From positions 1 to 64,000 of the forward strand of contig NZ_JACJLV010000007.1 of assembly GCF_016902415.1 (NCBI RefSeq): a DNA stretch of 64,000 bases, written 5' to 3'. Position numbers and translations under genes: made by a program. Position 1 is the first letter of the stretch, and every line of letters begins with the position of its first letter. Source of the stretch: Mordavella massiliensis (GTDB taxonomy: Bacteria; Bacillota; Clostridia; Lachnospirales; Lachnospiraceae). The notes beneath the pieces were generated by a model, which was not told the DNA's origin, searched no databases, and saw nothing but the letters and a program-made list of their open reading frames with translations. This document shows positions 19,887 through 28,391 of the stretch, piece by piece.

Positions 19887-19915
19887 TTGACAAGGCTGCG
19901 AAAACGGTGTAAAGT
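19887..19915 (+). promoter_or_regulatory. Promoter of the riboswitch-metK transcript
   Basis: Perfect TTGACA (19887-19892), a 17-bp spacer and TAAAGT (19910-19915), about 35 bp upstream of the SAM-I aptamer. Confidence 0.8.
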
Positions 19916-19950
19916 CTTACACGTACACAAAATCACATATTGCAGACTTT

Positions 19951-20051
19951 CTCTTATTCAGAGCAGTGGAGATACAAAGGATCTGTGAAGCTGCGGCAAC
20001 CCCCGTTATGCGGGAAGGTGCCAACCTGAGCGAGCAATCGAACAATAAGAG
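19951..20051 (+). promoter_or_regulatory. SAM-I riboswitch (S-box) aptamer
   Basis: P1 is CTCTTATT (19951-19958) with AATAAGAG (20044-20051). Inside are the S-box conserved blocks GAAGCTGCGGCAACC, a P3 hairpin around CCCCGTTATGCGGG, and AAGGTGCCAACCTGAGCGA. Binding of S-adenosylmethionine stabilises P1 and lets the following terminator form, so metK is shut off when SAM is plentiful. Confidence 0.95.
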
Positions 20052-20072
20052 GATTGGTTTATGAAAATATAA

Positions 20073-20100
20073 AGCAGTCCGCTTATGCGGGCTGTTTTTT
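20073..20100 (+). terminator. Riboswitch expression-platform terminator
   Basis: AGCAGTCCGC (20073-20082) pairs with GCGGGCTGTT (20087-20096) over a TTAT loop, followed by TTTT. Placed between the aptamer and metK as in transcriptional S-box switches. Confidence 0.88.
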
Positions 20101-20166
20101 GTGGCGGAAAACCTCTATTCCTTATACAGAGAAAGAATGCGGGAAGAAGAAAAGGAGAAAAGAACA

Positions 20167-21348
20167 ATGGAGAGACGTTTATTTACTTCGGAATCGGTAA
20201 CAGAAGGACATCCGGATAAAATGTGCGACCAGATCTCAGACGCGATCCTGGACGCGCTGATGGAGCAGGACCCCATGAGCCGTGTGGCCTGCGAGACCTG
20301 TACGACAACAGGTCTTGTGATGGTGATGGGAGAGATCACCACCAATGCCTATGTAGACATCCAGAAAATCGTGCGTGATACCGTCCGGGAGATCGGCTAT
20401 ACCAGAGGAAAATTCGGATTTGACGCCGATACCTGCGGCGTGATCACCGCCATTGACGAGCAGTCCGCGGACATCGCTCTTGGCGTGGATAAGGCGCTGG
20501 AAGCAAAGGAAATGTCAGAGGCGGATCTGGATGAGATCGGAGCAGGCGACCAGGGAATGATGTTTGGCTATGCTTCGGACGAGACGCCGGAATACATGCC
20601 GTATCCCATCGCGCTGGCCCACAAGCTGGCCCGCAGACTGACAGAAGTCCGCAAAGACGGCACCCTGCCTTATCTGAGACCAGATGGAAAGACACAGGTT
20701 ACGGTAGAATACGACGAGAACGGCGTGCCGTTCCGTCTGGACGCGGTCGTTTTGTCCACACAGCACAATCCGGAGATCAGCCAGGAACAGATCTGCGCAG
20801 ATATCCGGAAATATGTGTTTGACGCAGTGATCCCGGAAGGAATGACGGATGAGAATACCAAATATTATATCAATCCCACCGGACGTTTTGTGATCGGCGG
20901 TCCTCACGGCGACAGCGGTCTGACCGGACGGAAGCTGATCGTAGACACCTACGGCGGCATGGCTCGCCACGGCGGCGGAGCATTTTCCGGAAAAGACTGT
21001 ACCAAGGTGGACAGATCCGCAGCTTATGCGGCCCGGTATGTGGCAAAAAATATCGTGGCTGCAGGACTGGCGAAAAAATGCGAGATCCAGCTGTCCTACG
21101 CGATCGGAGTGGCACACCCCACATCCATTATGGTGGACACCTTCGGCACAGGCAGGATCAGTGATCAGAAGCTGGTAGAGATCATCCGTGAAAACTTTGA
21201 CCTGCGGCCGGCAGGGATCATCCGGATGCTGGATTTAAGAAGACCAATCTACAAACAGACAGCCGCTTACGGACATTTCGGACGGACAGACATTGATCTT
21301 CCGTGGGAGAAACTGGACAAAGTGGAGACACTGCGGAAATATTTATAA
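20167..21348 (+). CDS. metK: S-adenosylmethionine synthetase MetK
   Basis: Makes SAM from methionine and ATP. A 393-residue protein with the family opening [16 protein letters not shown], the [12 protein letters not shown] active-site loop, and [19 protein letters not shown] near the C-terminal signature. ATG 20167 follows AAAGGAG; a GTG at 20101 in the same frame sits at the terminator and would add residues foreign to the family. It is controlled by the SAM riboswitch upstream. Confidence 0.97.
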   Translation: MERRLFTSESVTEGHPDKMCDQISDAILDALMEQDPMSRVACETCTTTGLVMVMGEITTNAYVDIQKIVRDTVREIGYTRGKFGFDADTCGVITAIDEQSADIALGVDKALEAKEMSEADLDEIGAGDQGMMFGYASDETPEYMPYPIALAHKLARRLTEVRKDGTLPYLRPDGKTQVTVEYDENGVPFRLDAVVLSTQHNPEISQEQICADIRKYVFDAVIPEGMTDENTKYYINPTGRFVIGGPHGDSGLTGRKLIVDTYGGMARHGGGAFSGKDCTKVDRSAAYAARYVAKNIVAAGLAKKCEIQLSYAIGVAHPTSIMVDTFGTGRISDQKLVEIIRENFDLRPAGIIRMLDLRRPIYKQTAAYGHFGRTDIDLPWEKLDKVETLRKYL

Positions 21349-21367
21349 AAACTTTATAAAAATTTAT

Positions 21368-21396
21368 GGGCGCTTTGTTTAAGAGGCGCCCTTTTT
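21368..21396 (+). terminator. Terminator of metK
   Basis: GGGCGC (21368-21373) pairs with GCGCCC (21386-21391) with adjacent weaker pairs, followed by CTTTTT. It separates metK from the two-component genes. Confidence 0.8.
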
Positions 21397-21427
21397 CGTG
21401 ATATACTTTTGTCGGAGGATGTAGTCT

Positions 21428-22924
21428 ATGAAGCTGAAGACAAAATTAATCATCGCTTTTTTGACGGTACTGCTTCTGCCTATTATACTTGGAACAACCC
21501 TGATTTTTCTGCTGGGAGCCTATCAGATCAGTACCATAGAGAAAACTTATAAGATCAGCGGGACAACGGTGGAAAGCCTGTCCAATTCCATGCAGACCAT
21601 ATCCAGCCTGACGGAAGAATCCTATCATGAACTGGTAGATATGGCGGCAGAGAGTCCCGCCCGGATGGAAGACGCGACGGCTCTTGGAGAGTTTAACCGC
21701 CTCCTTCAGGAGAAGAATGCGTATCTTCTGGTCCGCAAGGGCTACACCATGATCTATGTGGGGACAGATATGGAGAACGCAGACAGCGTGATCGCGGAAC
21801 TTCCGGATTACGGCGGCGCGGAAACCACATCGGAAAACGGGATCTATCTGGGAGGGGACGCCCAGTCTCTGGTCAAGCAGGTGGACTTTGAATACCCGGA
21901 CGGAGACAAAGGCAGCGCCTTTATCGTATCAGACGTCCGGAAAATGATCCCGGAACTGGAAGAACTGATGGTAGATATCGTGGTGTGCATCGTATTTATC
22001 CTGATCCTGACAGCCTGCGCGCTGACCTACTGGGTTTACCGCTCCGTGATGCAGCCGCTGCAGAAAATGCAGCTGGCGGCCAAAAATATCAAAGAGGGAA
22101 ATCTGGACTTTGAGATCCGACCGATGGCGGATGACGAGATGGGACGGCTGGCCCAGGATCTGGAGGACATGCGGGTGCGCCTGCGGGATAATGTAGAAGA
22201 AAAACTCCGCTATGATAGAGAAAGCAAAGAGCTGATCAGCAACATTTCCCATGATCTGAAAACCCCTGTGACCGCCATCAAGGGCTATGCGGAAGGGATC
22301 ATGGACGGCGTGGCGGATACGCCCGAGAAGATGCAGAAATACGTGCGGACCATTTACAATAAGGCGGACGAGATGAATACGCTGATCAATGAGCTGACCT
22401 TTTATTCCAAGATCGATACCAACCGCATCCCGTATAACTTCAATACCCTGTCGGTTAACGATTATTTTGAAGACTGCGCGGAGGATCTGTCCCTGGAGCT
22501 GGAAGCAAAAAATGTGGAGTTCGGGTATTTCAATTATGTGGAAAAGGACGTAAAGGTCATTGCGGACGCCGAGCAGATCAAGCGGGTGATCCACAATATT
22601 GTGAACAATTCCCTGAAATATATGGATAAGCCGAAGCCCAAGATCAACCTGCGGGTAAAAGACGTAGGGGATTTTGTGCAGATAGAGCTGGAGGATAACG
22701 GAAAAGGGATCGCGGCCAAGGATCTGCCCAACATTTTTGACCGGTTTTACCGTACCGATGCGTCCAGAAATTCTTCCAAAGGCGGCAGCGGCATCGGGCT
22801 GTCCATTGTAAAGAAGATCATTGAAGAGCATGGCGGGAAAATCTGGGCTACCAGCCGGGAAGAAACCGGAACGACCATGTATTTCGTTTTGAGAAAATAT
22901 CAGGAGGTGCCGATTTATGAGTAA
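21428..22924 (+). CDS. Two-component sensor histidine kinase
   Basis: A 498-residue membrane kinase. Transmembrane helix 1 (about 8-32), an extracellular sensor region (about 33-182), helix 2 (about 183-205), HAMP, then the dimerisation H-box SNISHDLKTPVTAIKGY with phospho-acceptor His275, N-box (IVNNSLKY), and G boxes (DNGKGI, GGSGIGLSIVKKI). Closest in type to the VanS/PhoR-like group. The signal is unknown. It overlaps the response regulator gene by 8 bp, so the two are co-expressed. Confidence 0.92.
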   Translation: MKLKTKLIIAFLTVLLLPIILGTTLIFLLGAYQISTIEKTYKISGTTVESLSNSMQTISSLTEESYHELVDMAAESPARMEDATALGEFNRLLQEKNAYLLVRKGYTMIYVGTDMENADSVIAELPDYGGAETTSENGIYLGGDAQSLVKQVDFEYPDGDKGSAFIVSDVRKMIPELEELMVDIVVCIVFILILTACALTYWVYRSVMQPLQKMQLAAKNIKEGNLDFEIRPMADDEMGRLAQDLEDMRVRLRDNVEEKLRYDRESKELISNISHDLKTPVTAIKGYAEGIMDGVADTPEKMQKYVRTIYNKADEMNTLINELTFYSKIDTNRIPYNFNTLSVNDYFEDCAEDLSLELEAKNVEFGYFNYVEKDVKVIADAEQIKRVIHNIVNNSLKYMDKPKPKINLRVKDVGDFVQIELEDNGKGIAAKDLPNIFDRFYRTDASRNSSKGGSGIGLSIVKKIIEEHGGKIWATSREETGTTMYFVLRKYQEVPIYE

Positions 22925-23606
22925 AATATTGATCGTAGAAGATGAAGAGACCATCGCTGATCTGGAAAAAGATTATCTGGAACTGAGTGGTTTTCAGGTG
23001 GAGGTGGCAACCGACGGCGAGACAGGATTAAAGCGTGCCATGGAAGGGGATTTTGATCTCTTTATCCTGGATCTGATGCTGCCGGGCGTGGACGGCTTTG
23101 ATATCTGCCGGCAGATCCGGAGTGAAAAAAATACGCCGATCATCATGGTGTCGGCGAAAAAGGATGACATTGATAAGATCCGCGGCCTGGGCCTGGGGGC
23201 GGACGATTATATGACAAAGCCTTTCAGCCCCAGCGAGCTGGTGGCAAGAGTAAAAGCTCACCTTGCCCGCTATGACCGGCTGACAGGAAGCGCCAGAGAG
23301 GTCAATAAGGTGATCGAGATCCGGGGCCTGAAGATTGATACCACGGCAAGAAGAGTCTGGGTCAACGGGGAGGAAAAGAATTTTACCACCAAGGAGTTTG
23401 ATCTTCTTACCTTCCTGGCGGGACATCCCAATCATGTGTACACCAAGGAAGAACTGTTCCGGGAGATCTGGGACATGGAATCCATCGGGGATATTGCGAC
23501 CGTTACGGTGCATATCAAAAAGATCCGGGAAAAAATAGAGATGGATACCTCCAATCCCCAGTATATCGAGACGATCTGGGGAGTGGGGTACCGGTTTAAA
23601 GTATAA
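22917..23606 (+). CDS. OmpR/PhoB-type response regulator
   Basis: A 229-residue protein: receiver domain with the acidic pocket VEDEE, phospho-acceptor Asp52 (FILDLMLPG), and Lys in MTKPFSP, followed by a winged-helix DNA-binding domain (RRVWVNGEEKNFTTKEFDLL ... VTVHIKKIREKIE). Partner of the kinase it overlaps. The 3' end overlaps the convergent gene by 11 bp, with no terminator between. Confidence 0.93.
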   Translation: MSKILIVEDEETIADLEKDYLELSGFQVEVATDGETGLKRAMEGDFDLFILDLMLPGVDGFDICRQIRSEKNTPIIMVSAKKDDIDKIRGLGLGADDYMTKPFSPSELVARVKAHLARYDRLTGSAREVNKVIEIRGLKIDTTARRVWVNGEEKNFTTKEFDLLTFLAGHPNHVYTKEELFREIWDMESIGDIATVTVHIKKIREKIEMDTSNPQYIETIWGVGYRFKV

Positions 23607-24648
23607 ATGTACTGATGGCAGTTACGCCCCGCAGGTCATAACCATATGGCTGGGGCGTTTTTTCCTGATAAAAGATATCAACGCTCTGCCCAAGCGTGAA
23701 AGAAGTATCCTGAAGATCCTCCGGAACCGGCGCTTTGTAGAAGCAGCCATCGCTGCCTGCCACGAACAGGGTATCTGCTTCCTGGGACTGGACGGCGCCG
23801 CTTACATAGGTAAGGTCTTCCATCTGATCTTTTCTGACCAGGATCAGAGAGCCTGCAGCCCCGCTTGTCAGCGTCAGGGAATCTACAGCTTCCCAGTCGG
23901 GAATCTCTGTGGCATAGATCCGCACGTCCGGCAATTCCTGGTTAGTGGAAGCCACAGCCGGCAGAAGGCTCTGGACGTTACTCTCTTCCGGAGAAGGCGA
24001 TGAGGCCGCCTGACTGGCAAAGGGCAGAATATACGTGTTTTCTCCAGCCTGAAGGCGGACAGAGCCAATGGACCGCGAAGGCGCGGCAGAAGAAGCGGAA
24101 ACCGGCAGATCCAGATAGATGCCGGAGGCGCAGATGCGGGCCAGTTCGTTTCCGCTTACAGAGGTAAATTCCGCAAGGCTGGAGCCGTTGGTCAGTTCTG
24201 CAGGGATCCGTGCGACCTCCTGGTCGATCGTGCCTTTGGAGATCTTAATCTCTACAGGGTCCTGGCTGGCCACAGCCTGCGGGTTGGTGAAATAGATCCG
24301 TAAGAGCTGGGTGTCCAGATCCGCGGAAATCTCATATGCGGTGCTGTTTAACTCCTGATCATCCAGACAGACTCTGAGGAGATAATGGTCATCGGTGATC
24401 GTATGATATCCATTTCCAGTGACATCATCTGCAGAAGCAAACATTTTTCTGTGTTCTCCGTTTTCCAGTGAGATCTTCAGATCCATGCAGCCGGTACGGG
24501 TACCGCCGCAGTAGCTGCCTTTTTCAAAAATCACACGGTAATTGTCGACCTTCTGACCTTCTTCTGGTGTGCGAAGTTTCATCCAGCAGACCGCTCCAAG
24601 AATAAGAACCAGAATTCCAAGAATGATTCCCAATCCCTTTTTTAACAT
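23596..24648 (-). CDS. Membrane-anchored extracytoplasmic protein of unknown function
   Basis: A 350-residue protein with an N-terminal transmembrane anchor (LGIILGILVLILGAVCW, about residues 5-21) and a beta-rich exterior part containing a Ser/Ala-rich stretch (about 185-225). YRVIFEKGSYCGGTRTGC has two cysteines that could form a disulphide. I do not recognise a family. It is divergent from the xylose-type operon and convergent with the response regulator, so it could be a target or sensor partner of that system, but nothing proves it. Confidence 0.65.
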   Translation of the reverse strand: MLKKGLGIILGILVLILGAVCWMKLRTPEEGQKVDNYRVIFEKGSYCGGTRTGCMDLKISLENGEHRKMFASADDVTGNGYHTITDDHYLLRVCLDDQELNSTAYEISADLDTQLLRIYFTNPQAVASQDPVEIKISKGTIDQEVARIPAELTNGSSLAEFTSVSGNELARICASGIYLDLPVSASSAAPSRSIGSVRLQAGENTYILPFASQAASSPSPEESNVQSLLPAVASTNQELPDVRIYATEIPDWEAVDSLTLTSGAAGSLILVRKDQMEDLTYVSGAVQSQEADTLFVAGSDGCFYKAPVPEDLQDTSFTLGQSVDIFYQEKTPQPYGYDLRGVTAISTFIL

Positions 24649-24730
24649 AAGAATCCCGCCTTTCTTACGAGTATGGCTTTATTGTACTACAGCGCCGGGG
24701 ATGCCGCAAGTTTTCCGGGACAGAAACACT

Positions 24731-24770
24731 TTGACTTCTCAATGGTATTATGATAGAATACCATTGAGAA
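24731..24770 (+). promoter_or_regulatory. Promoter with embedded perfect palindromic operator
   Basis: -35 TTGACT (24731-24736), a 17-bp spacer and -10 TAGAAT (24754-24759). A perfect 14-bp inverted repeat TTCTCAATGGTATT / AATACCATTGAGAA (24736-24749, 24757-24770, 7-nt spacer) starts at the last base of the -35 and covers the -10. The layout is that of a repressor operator, and the first gene downstream is a GntR/LacI-type regulator, so autoregulation is the simplest reading. Confidence 0.85.
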
Positions 24771-24789
24771 ATGACCGGGAGGTGTGTGC

Positions 24790-25824
24790 ATGGAGTCAAC
24801 AGAACTTCGGTACATTGAACTGAAAAACCAGATCTGCCGCCAGATATACGAAGGAATCTGCCGGGACGGGGAAAAGATCCCGTCTGAACGGCAGTTGTCG
24901 GAAGATTTTAACGTCAGTAGGATTACGGTGCGCAAAGCGCTGGAGCTTCTGGAAGAGGAAGGGCTGATCCTGCGGGAGGTGGGGAACGGAACCACTGTGA
25001 CGCTGAAAAATCATGGAAATGAGACGGCGATGGATGTGATCGCGCTGGCGGCCCCCTCCAGAAATCCCTTTTTTGCCCGCTTTATTGCAGAATTTCAGAG
25101 ATGCGCCTGGGAACAGGATGCGCTGCTCCTGTATGTGGAGGCGCCGGAGGGAACCACCCTTGAGGATTGTCTGTACCGGCTGTATACCAAAAATATCCGG
25201 AATGCGGTGGTCTGGCCGGACGACCGGGGCGTGGACCAGGAAAAACTGCTCCGGCTCCGCAGTATCGGCATGAATCTGGTCTTTTTTGATACGGACGCCT
25301 GCGGGCCATTTGCGGACAGTGTCTTTGTGGATAATGTGGATGCGGTGCGGACGCTGCTGGAAAGAGAAGAAAAGCACCGGCAGTACCTGTATGTGGGATG
25401 GGATAATCTGGCCATCGGCAATATCCGCAAAAGAGAAGAAGCGTTTCGCAAACTCTGCCCTCAGGGACAGGTCTGTCACGTGCCCTGGAGAAGGAATCGG
25501 CAGATGGCGCGGACAGCGGCGGAAGAGATCCGTAAGATGGCAGAAGAGATGTCGGACGGACTCATCGTATGCGGGACCGGAGAACTGGCCCAGCAGACGG
25601 CAGAGAGCCTCTGGGAGACAAATGGGCAGGAGAGTTCCCGGGTGCGGCTGGCGGCCATTGATGATTTTGAGGGTTCGGGACGGTTCCCGGTATCAGTGTA
25701 TAACCAGGATCTGGGTGTGGCGGCCCGGGAGATTTATGAATGTCTGGAACGCCAGAGAGAGGAAAAAAGCGGATGGAGAGCCAGGATCATTCCTGTCAAA
25801 GGAACATATATTCCCGGCAGATAG
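24790..25824 (+). CDS. GntR-LacI hybrid sugar regulator (AraR-type)
   Basis: A 344-residue repressor-like protein: an N-terminal GntR winged helix (IPSERQLSEDFNVSRITVRKALE, about residues 25-50) joined to a LacI/PBP1-like effector domain (VIALAAPSRNPFFARFIAEF onwards), the architecture of B. subtilis AraR. First gene of an operon with aldo/keto reductase and xylulokinase, so the inducer is probably xylose or a related pentose or polyol. ATG 24790 follows GGGAGGTG. The palindromic operator in its own promoter suggests it controls the whole unit. Confidence 0.85.
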   Translation: MESTELRYIELKNQICRQIYEGICRDGEKIPSERQLSEDFNVSRITVRKALELLEEEGLILREVGNGTTVTLKNHGNETAMDVIALAAPSRNPFFARFIAEFQRCAWEQDALLLYVEAPEGTTLEDCLYRLYTKNIRNAVVWPDDRGVDQEKLLRLRSIGMNLVFFDTDACGPFADSVFVDNVDAVRTLLEREEKHRQYLYVGWDNLAIGNIRKREEAFRKLCPQGQVCHVPWRRNRQMARTAAEEIRKMAEEMSDGLIVCGTGELAQQTAESLWETNGQESSRVRLAAIDDFEGSGRFPVSVYNQDLGVAAREIYECLERQREEKSGWRARIIPVKGTYIPGR

Positions 25825-25841
25825 AGAAAGGAGAGGATCGT

Positions 25842-26855
25842 ATGGAACAGGTAAATCCCGTACTGGTTCCCGAAAGGAAGCTGTCCGACGGGATGGTGAT
25901 CCCCGGGATCGGCATGGGGACTTTTGGAAATGACCGTTACAGTTCCGGGGAAGTGTCAGACGCTGTTTACGGCGCCATAAAAGCAGGTTACCGGCTGTTT
26001 GACTGTGCGGCGGCTTATGGAAATGAAAAGGAGATCGGCCAGGTGTTTCAGAAAGCCTTTGCAGACGGCATTGTGCAGCGGGAGGACCTTACCATTATGA
26101 CCAAGGTATGGAATGACAGGCACGGGGAAGGTGACGTGCTGGTGGCCTGTGCGCAGAGCCTGCGGGATCTGAAGCTTTCCTATCTGGATATCTACATGGT
26201 GCACTGGCCGTTTCCCAACTACCATGCGCCGGGAGCCCATCTGGAAGGAAGAAATCCGGATGCAGTGCCCTTTTCTCTGGAAGAGTATCTGACCACCTGG
26301 CGGCAGATGGAGCGTCTGGTGGATCTGGGACTGGTAAAGAGCATCGGCATGTCCAATATGACCATCACCAAGCTGGAGCAGGTGCTTCCTCTTTGCAGGA
26401 TCCGTCCCACGGTTCTGGAGGTGGAGATTAGTCCTACGTTTCAGCAGCCAAAGCTTTTTGAATACTGCAAAGAGCAGGGGATCCAGCTGATCGCGTTTAG
26501 TCCCATGGGTTCCCCCTGCAGACCTGCGCGGGATACGGAAGAAGGAGACGTGGTGACCTTTGAACTGCCGGCGTTAAAAGAGATCGCGGCGGCTCATCAC
26601 TGCCATCCGGCGACAATCTGCGTAAAATGGGCGGTGCAGAGAGGACAGATCCCCATTCCATTTTCCATTTATGAAAAGGAATATGTGGAAAATTTAAAAT
26701 GTGTAACGGAAGATTTCCTCACGGACGAGGAAATGGAGCGATTAAGAAAGGCAGATCAGAACGCCCGCCTCATCAAGGGAAAGGTATTTCTCTGGGAAGA
26801 GGCAGAAGACTGGCGGGATATCTGGGATGGTGAAGATGCATGGAATATTTTGTAG
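25842..26855 (+). CDS. Aldo/keto reductase, candidate aldose (xylose) reductase
   Basis: A 337-residue NAD(P)H-dependent (beta/alpha)8 reductase with the full catalytic tetrad Asp54, Tyr59, Lys88 and His121 (FDCAAAYGNE, MTKVWND, YMVHWPFPN). In this operon, with a xylitol-type dehydrogenase and xylulokinase, it would reduce D-xylose to xylitol; the enzyme alone does not prove the substrate. ATG 25842 follows AAAGGAGAGG. Its end overlaps the kinase start by 16 bp. Confidence 0.82.
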   Translation: MEQVNPVLVPERKLSDGMVIPGIGMGTFGNDRYSSGEVSDAVYGAIKAGYRLFDCAAAYGNEKEIGQVFQKAFADGIVQREDLTIMTKVWNDRHGEGDVLVACAQSLRDLKLSYLDIYMVHWPFPNYHAPGAHLEGRNPDAVPFSLEEYLTTWRQMERLVDLGLVKSIGMSNMTITKLEQVLPLCRIRPTVLEVEISPTFQQPKLFEYCKEQGIQLIAFSPMGSPCRPARDTEEGDVVTFELPALKEIAAAHHCHPATICVKWAVQRGQIPIPFSIYEKEYVENLKCVTEDFLTDEEMERLRKADQNARLIKGKVFLWEEAEDWRDIWDGEDAWNIL

Positions 26856-28318
26856 GAATCGATCTGGGAACGTCGAGTGTACGCGCGGTGGCGGTGGATC
26901 CGGACGGAAACGCGGCTGCTGCAGGGCAGTGTGAATATGATATTCAGAAGCCGGAACTGGACCGGGCAGAGCAGGATATGGATCAGCTGTGGGAGGCGAC
27001 CGTACAGGCGATCCGGAAAATGCTCGCCGAAAAACCGGAAATCCGGGATGAGATCCGGGGGATCGGATTTTCCGGGCAGATGCACGGCCTTGTGATGGTG
27101 GACCGGGAGATCCGGCCTGTGGGAAATGCCATCATCTGGGCGGATCAAAGAAGCGCGGAACAGATCCGCCATATCTATGAGACCGTGCCGGAAGAAGAGT
27201 TCGCAAAAGTTTTTGAAAACCGGCTGAGCACAGGATTTCTCCTGCCGTCTCTTGTCTGGGTGCGGGAAAAAGAGCCTGCACGTTATGAAAAGATTTACAA
27301 GGTGATGCTCCCCAAAGATTACATCCGTTACCGGATCTGCGGGGAACTGGGCACGGATGCCTCTGACGCCTGCAGCACCGGCATGTGGGATATGAAGGCG
27401 CGTACCTGGGCCTTTGATATTTTAAAGAAGCTGGATATCCCGGCGGAGTATCTGGTGGAGAGCCACGAGTCCTATGAGAAGGCAGGGACCGTGACTAAGG
27501 AATGCGCGGAGCGGACCGGACTAAAAGAAGGTACCTTTGTGGCCTTCGGCGGCGGAGATTCCCTGATGATGGAGCTGGGAAACGGGATGATCAGAGGCGG
27601 CCTTATGGCGTCTACCATCGGTACGGCCTGTCATCTGACCTGCGCCCTTGACGCGCCGACCTATGATCCGAAGCTTCGGACCAACACCTGGTGCCACGGG
27701 GGCGAGCATCTCTGGAGCATTATGGGCGCGCATTTGAGCGGAGGCGTTGCTCTGAAATGGCTGAAGAACAATATCCTTGGCGCACAGAGTTTTGACGCGA
27801 TGACAGCGCTTGCTTCAGAGGTTCCTGCAGGCAGTGAAGGACTTCTCTTCCTGCCCTATCTGAACGGAGAGCGGACGCCGCACAACGACCCGAATGCCAA
27901 GGCCGTGTATCTGGGCATGACGCTGCGCCACGATAAGCGGCACATGATCCGCAGTACCATGGAAGGGATCGTGTACAGCATGAAAGAATCCTACGCGATC
28001 TTTCGTTCCCTGGGGATCAGGGGCGACCGGATCATTGCGGCGGGAGGCGGGGCAAAGAGCCCGCTTTTCCGGCAGATTCAGGCGGATATGTATGACTGCC
28101 CCATCTATATCAATCAGGGAAAAGAGCAGGCAAGCATCGGCGCGGCCATGACCGCGGCGGTGGGATGCGGTTTTTATAAAGATTATGAAGAAGCCTGTGC
28201 CCGGATGGTACATTTGAGCCCGGAGGCGACAGAACCCATCCCGGAAAATGTAAAAAGATACGAAGAAGAATTCCAGCGCTTTAAAGAGATATATTTTGCA
28301 AATAAGGCATTGTTTTAA
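26840..28318 (+). CDS. xylB: Xylulokinase (FGGY family)
   Basis: A 492-residue carbohydrate kinase. FVGIDLGTSSVRAV is the N-terminal phosphate-binding loop, GFSGQMHGLVMVD and AIIWADQRS are typical of xylulokinases, and the C-terminal IIAAGGGAKSPLFRQIQADM is the FGGY signature. Converts D-xylulose and ATP to xylulose 5-phosphate, feeding the pentose phosphate pathway. It overlaps the reductase gene, so the two are translationally coupled. Confidence 0.92.
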   Translation: MEYFVGIDLGTSSVRAVAVDPDGNAAAAGQCEYDIQKPELDRAEQDMDQLWEATVQAIRKMLAEKPEIRDEIRGIGFSGQMHGLVMVDREIRPVGNAIIWADQRSAEQIRHIYETVPEEEFAKVFENRLSTGFLLPSLVWVREKEPARYEKIYKVMLPKDYIRYRICGELGTDASDACSTGMWDMKARTWAFDILKKLDIPAEYLVESHESYEKAGTVTKECAERTGLKEGTFVAFGGGDSLMMELGNGMIRGGLMASTIGTACHLTCALDAPTYDPKLRTNTWCHGGEHLWSIMGAHLSGGVALKWLKNNILGAQSFDAMTALASEVPAGSEGLLFLPYLNGERTPHNDPNAKAVYLGMTLRHDKRHMIRSTMEGIVYSMKESYAIFRSLGIRGDRIIAAGGGAKSPLFRQIQADMYDCPIYINQGKEQASIGAAMTAAVGCGFYKDYEEACARMVHLSPEATEPIPENVKRYEEEFQRFKEIYFANKALF

Positions 28319-28338
28319 CGGTGGTTTTGCATTATAAT
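28310..28338 (+). promoter_or_regulatory. Internal promoter before the polyol dehydrogenase
   Basis: A weak TTGTTT (28310-28315) spans the end of xylB; a 17-bp spacer leads to consensus TATAAT (28333-28338). This would allow the dehydrogenase to be transcribed apart from the rest of the operon. Confidence 0.6.
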
Positions 28339-28391
28339 AGCACTAGAAAGTTTTTTAAACATCTTAATAAAGTAGTAGGAGGTCTAAGACT

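Noticed and set aside
19314-19988. A 224-codon plus-strand frame inside the MFS gene
   Set aside because: Composition-driven shadow; it begins within the transporter, gives a Gly/Arg-rich non-protein-like sequence and runs into the metK leader.
21929-22954. A 341-codon open frame antisense to the histidine kinase
   Set aside because: The kinase has all catalytic boxes and its overlap with the response regulator; the antisense frame lacks a ribosome site and any recognisable domain.
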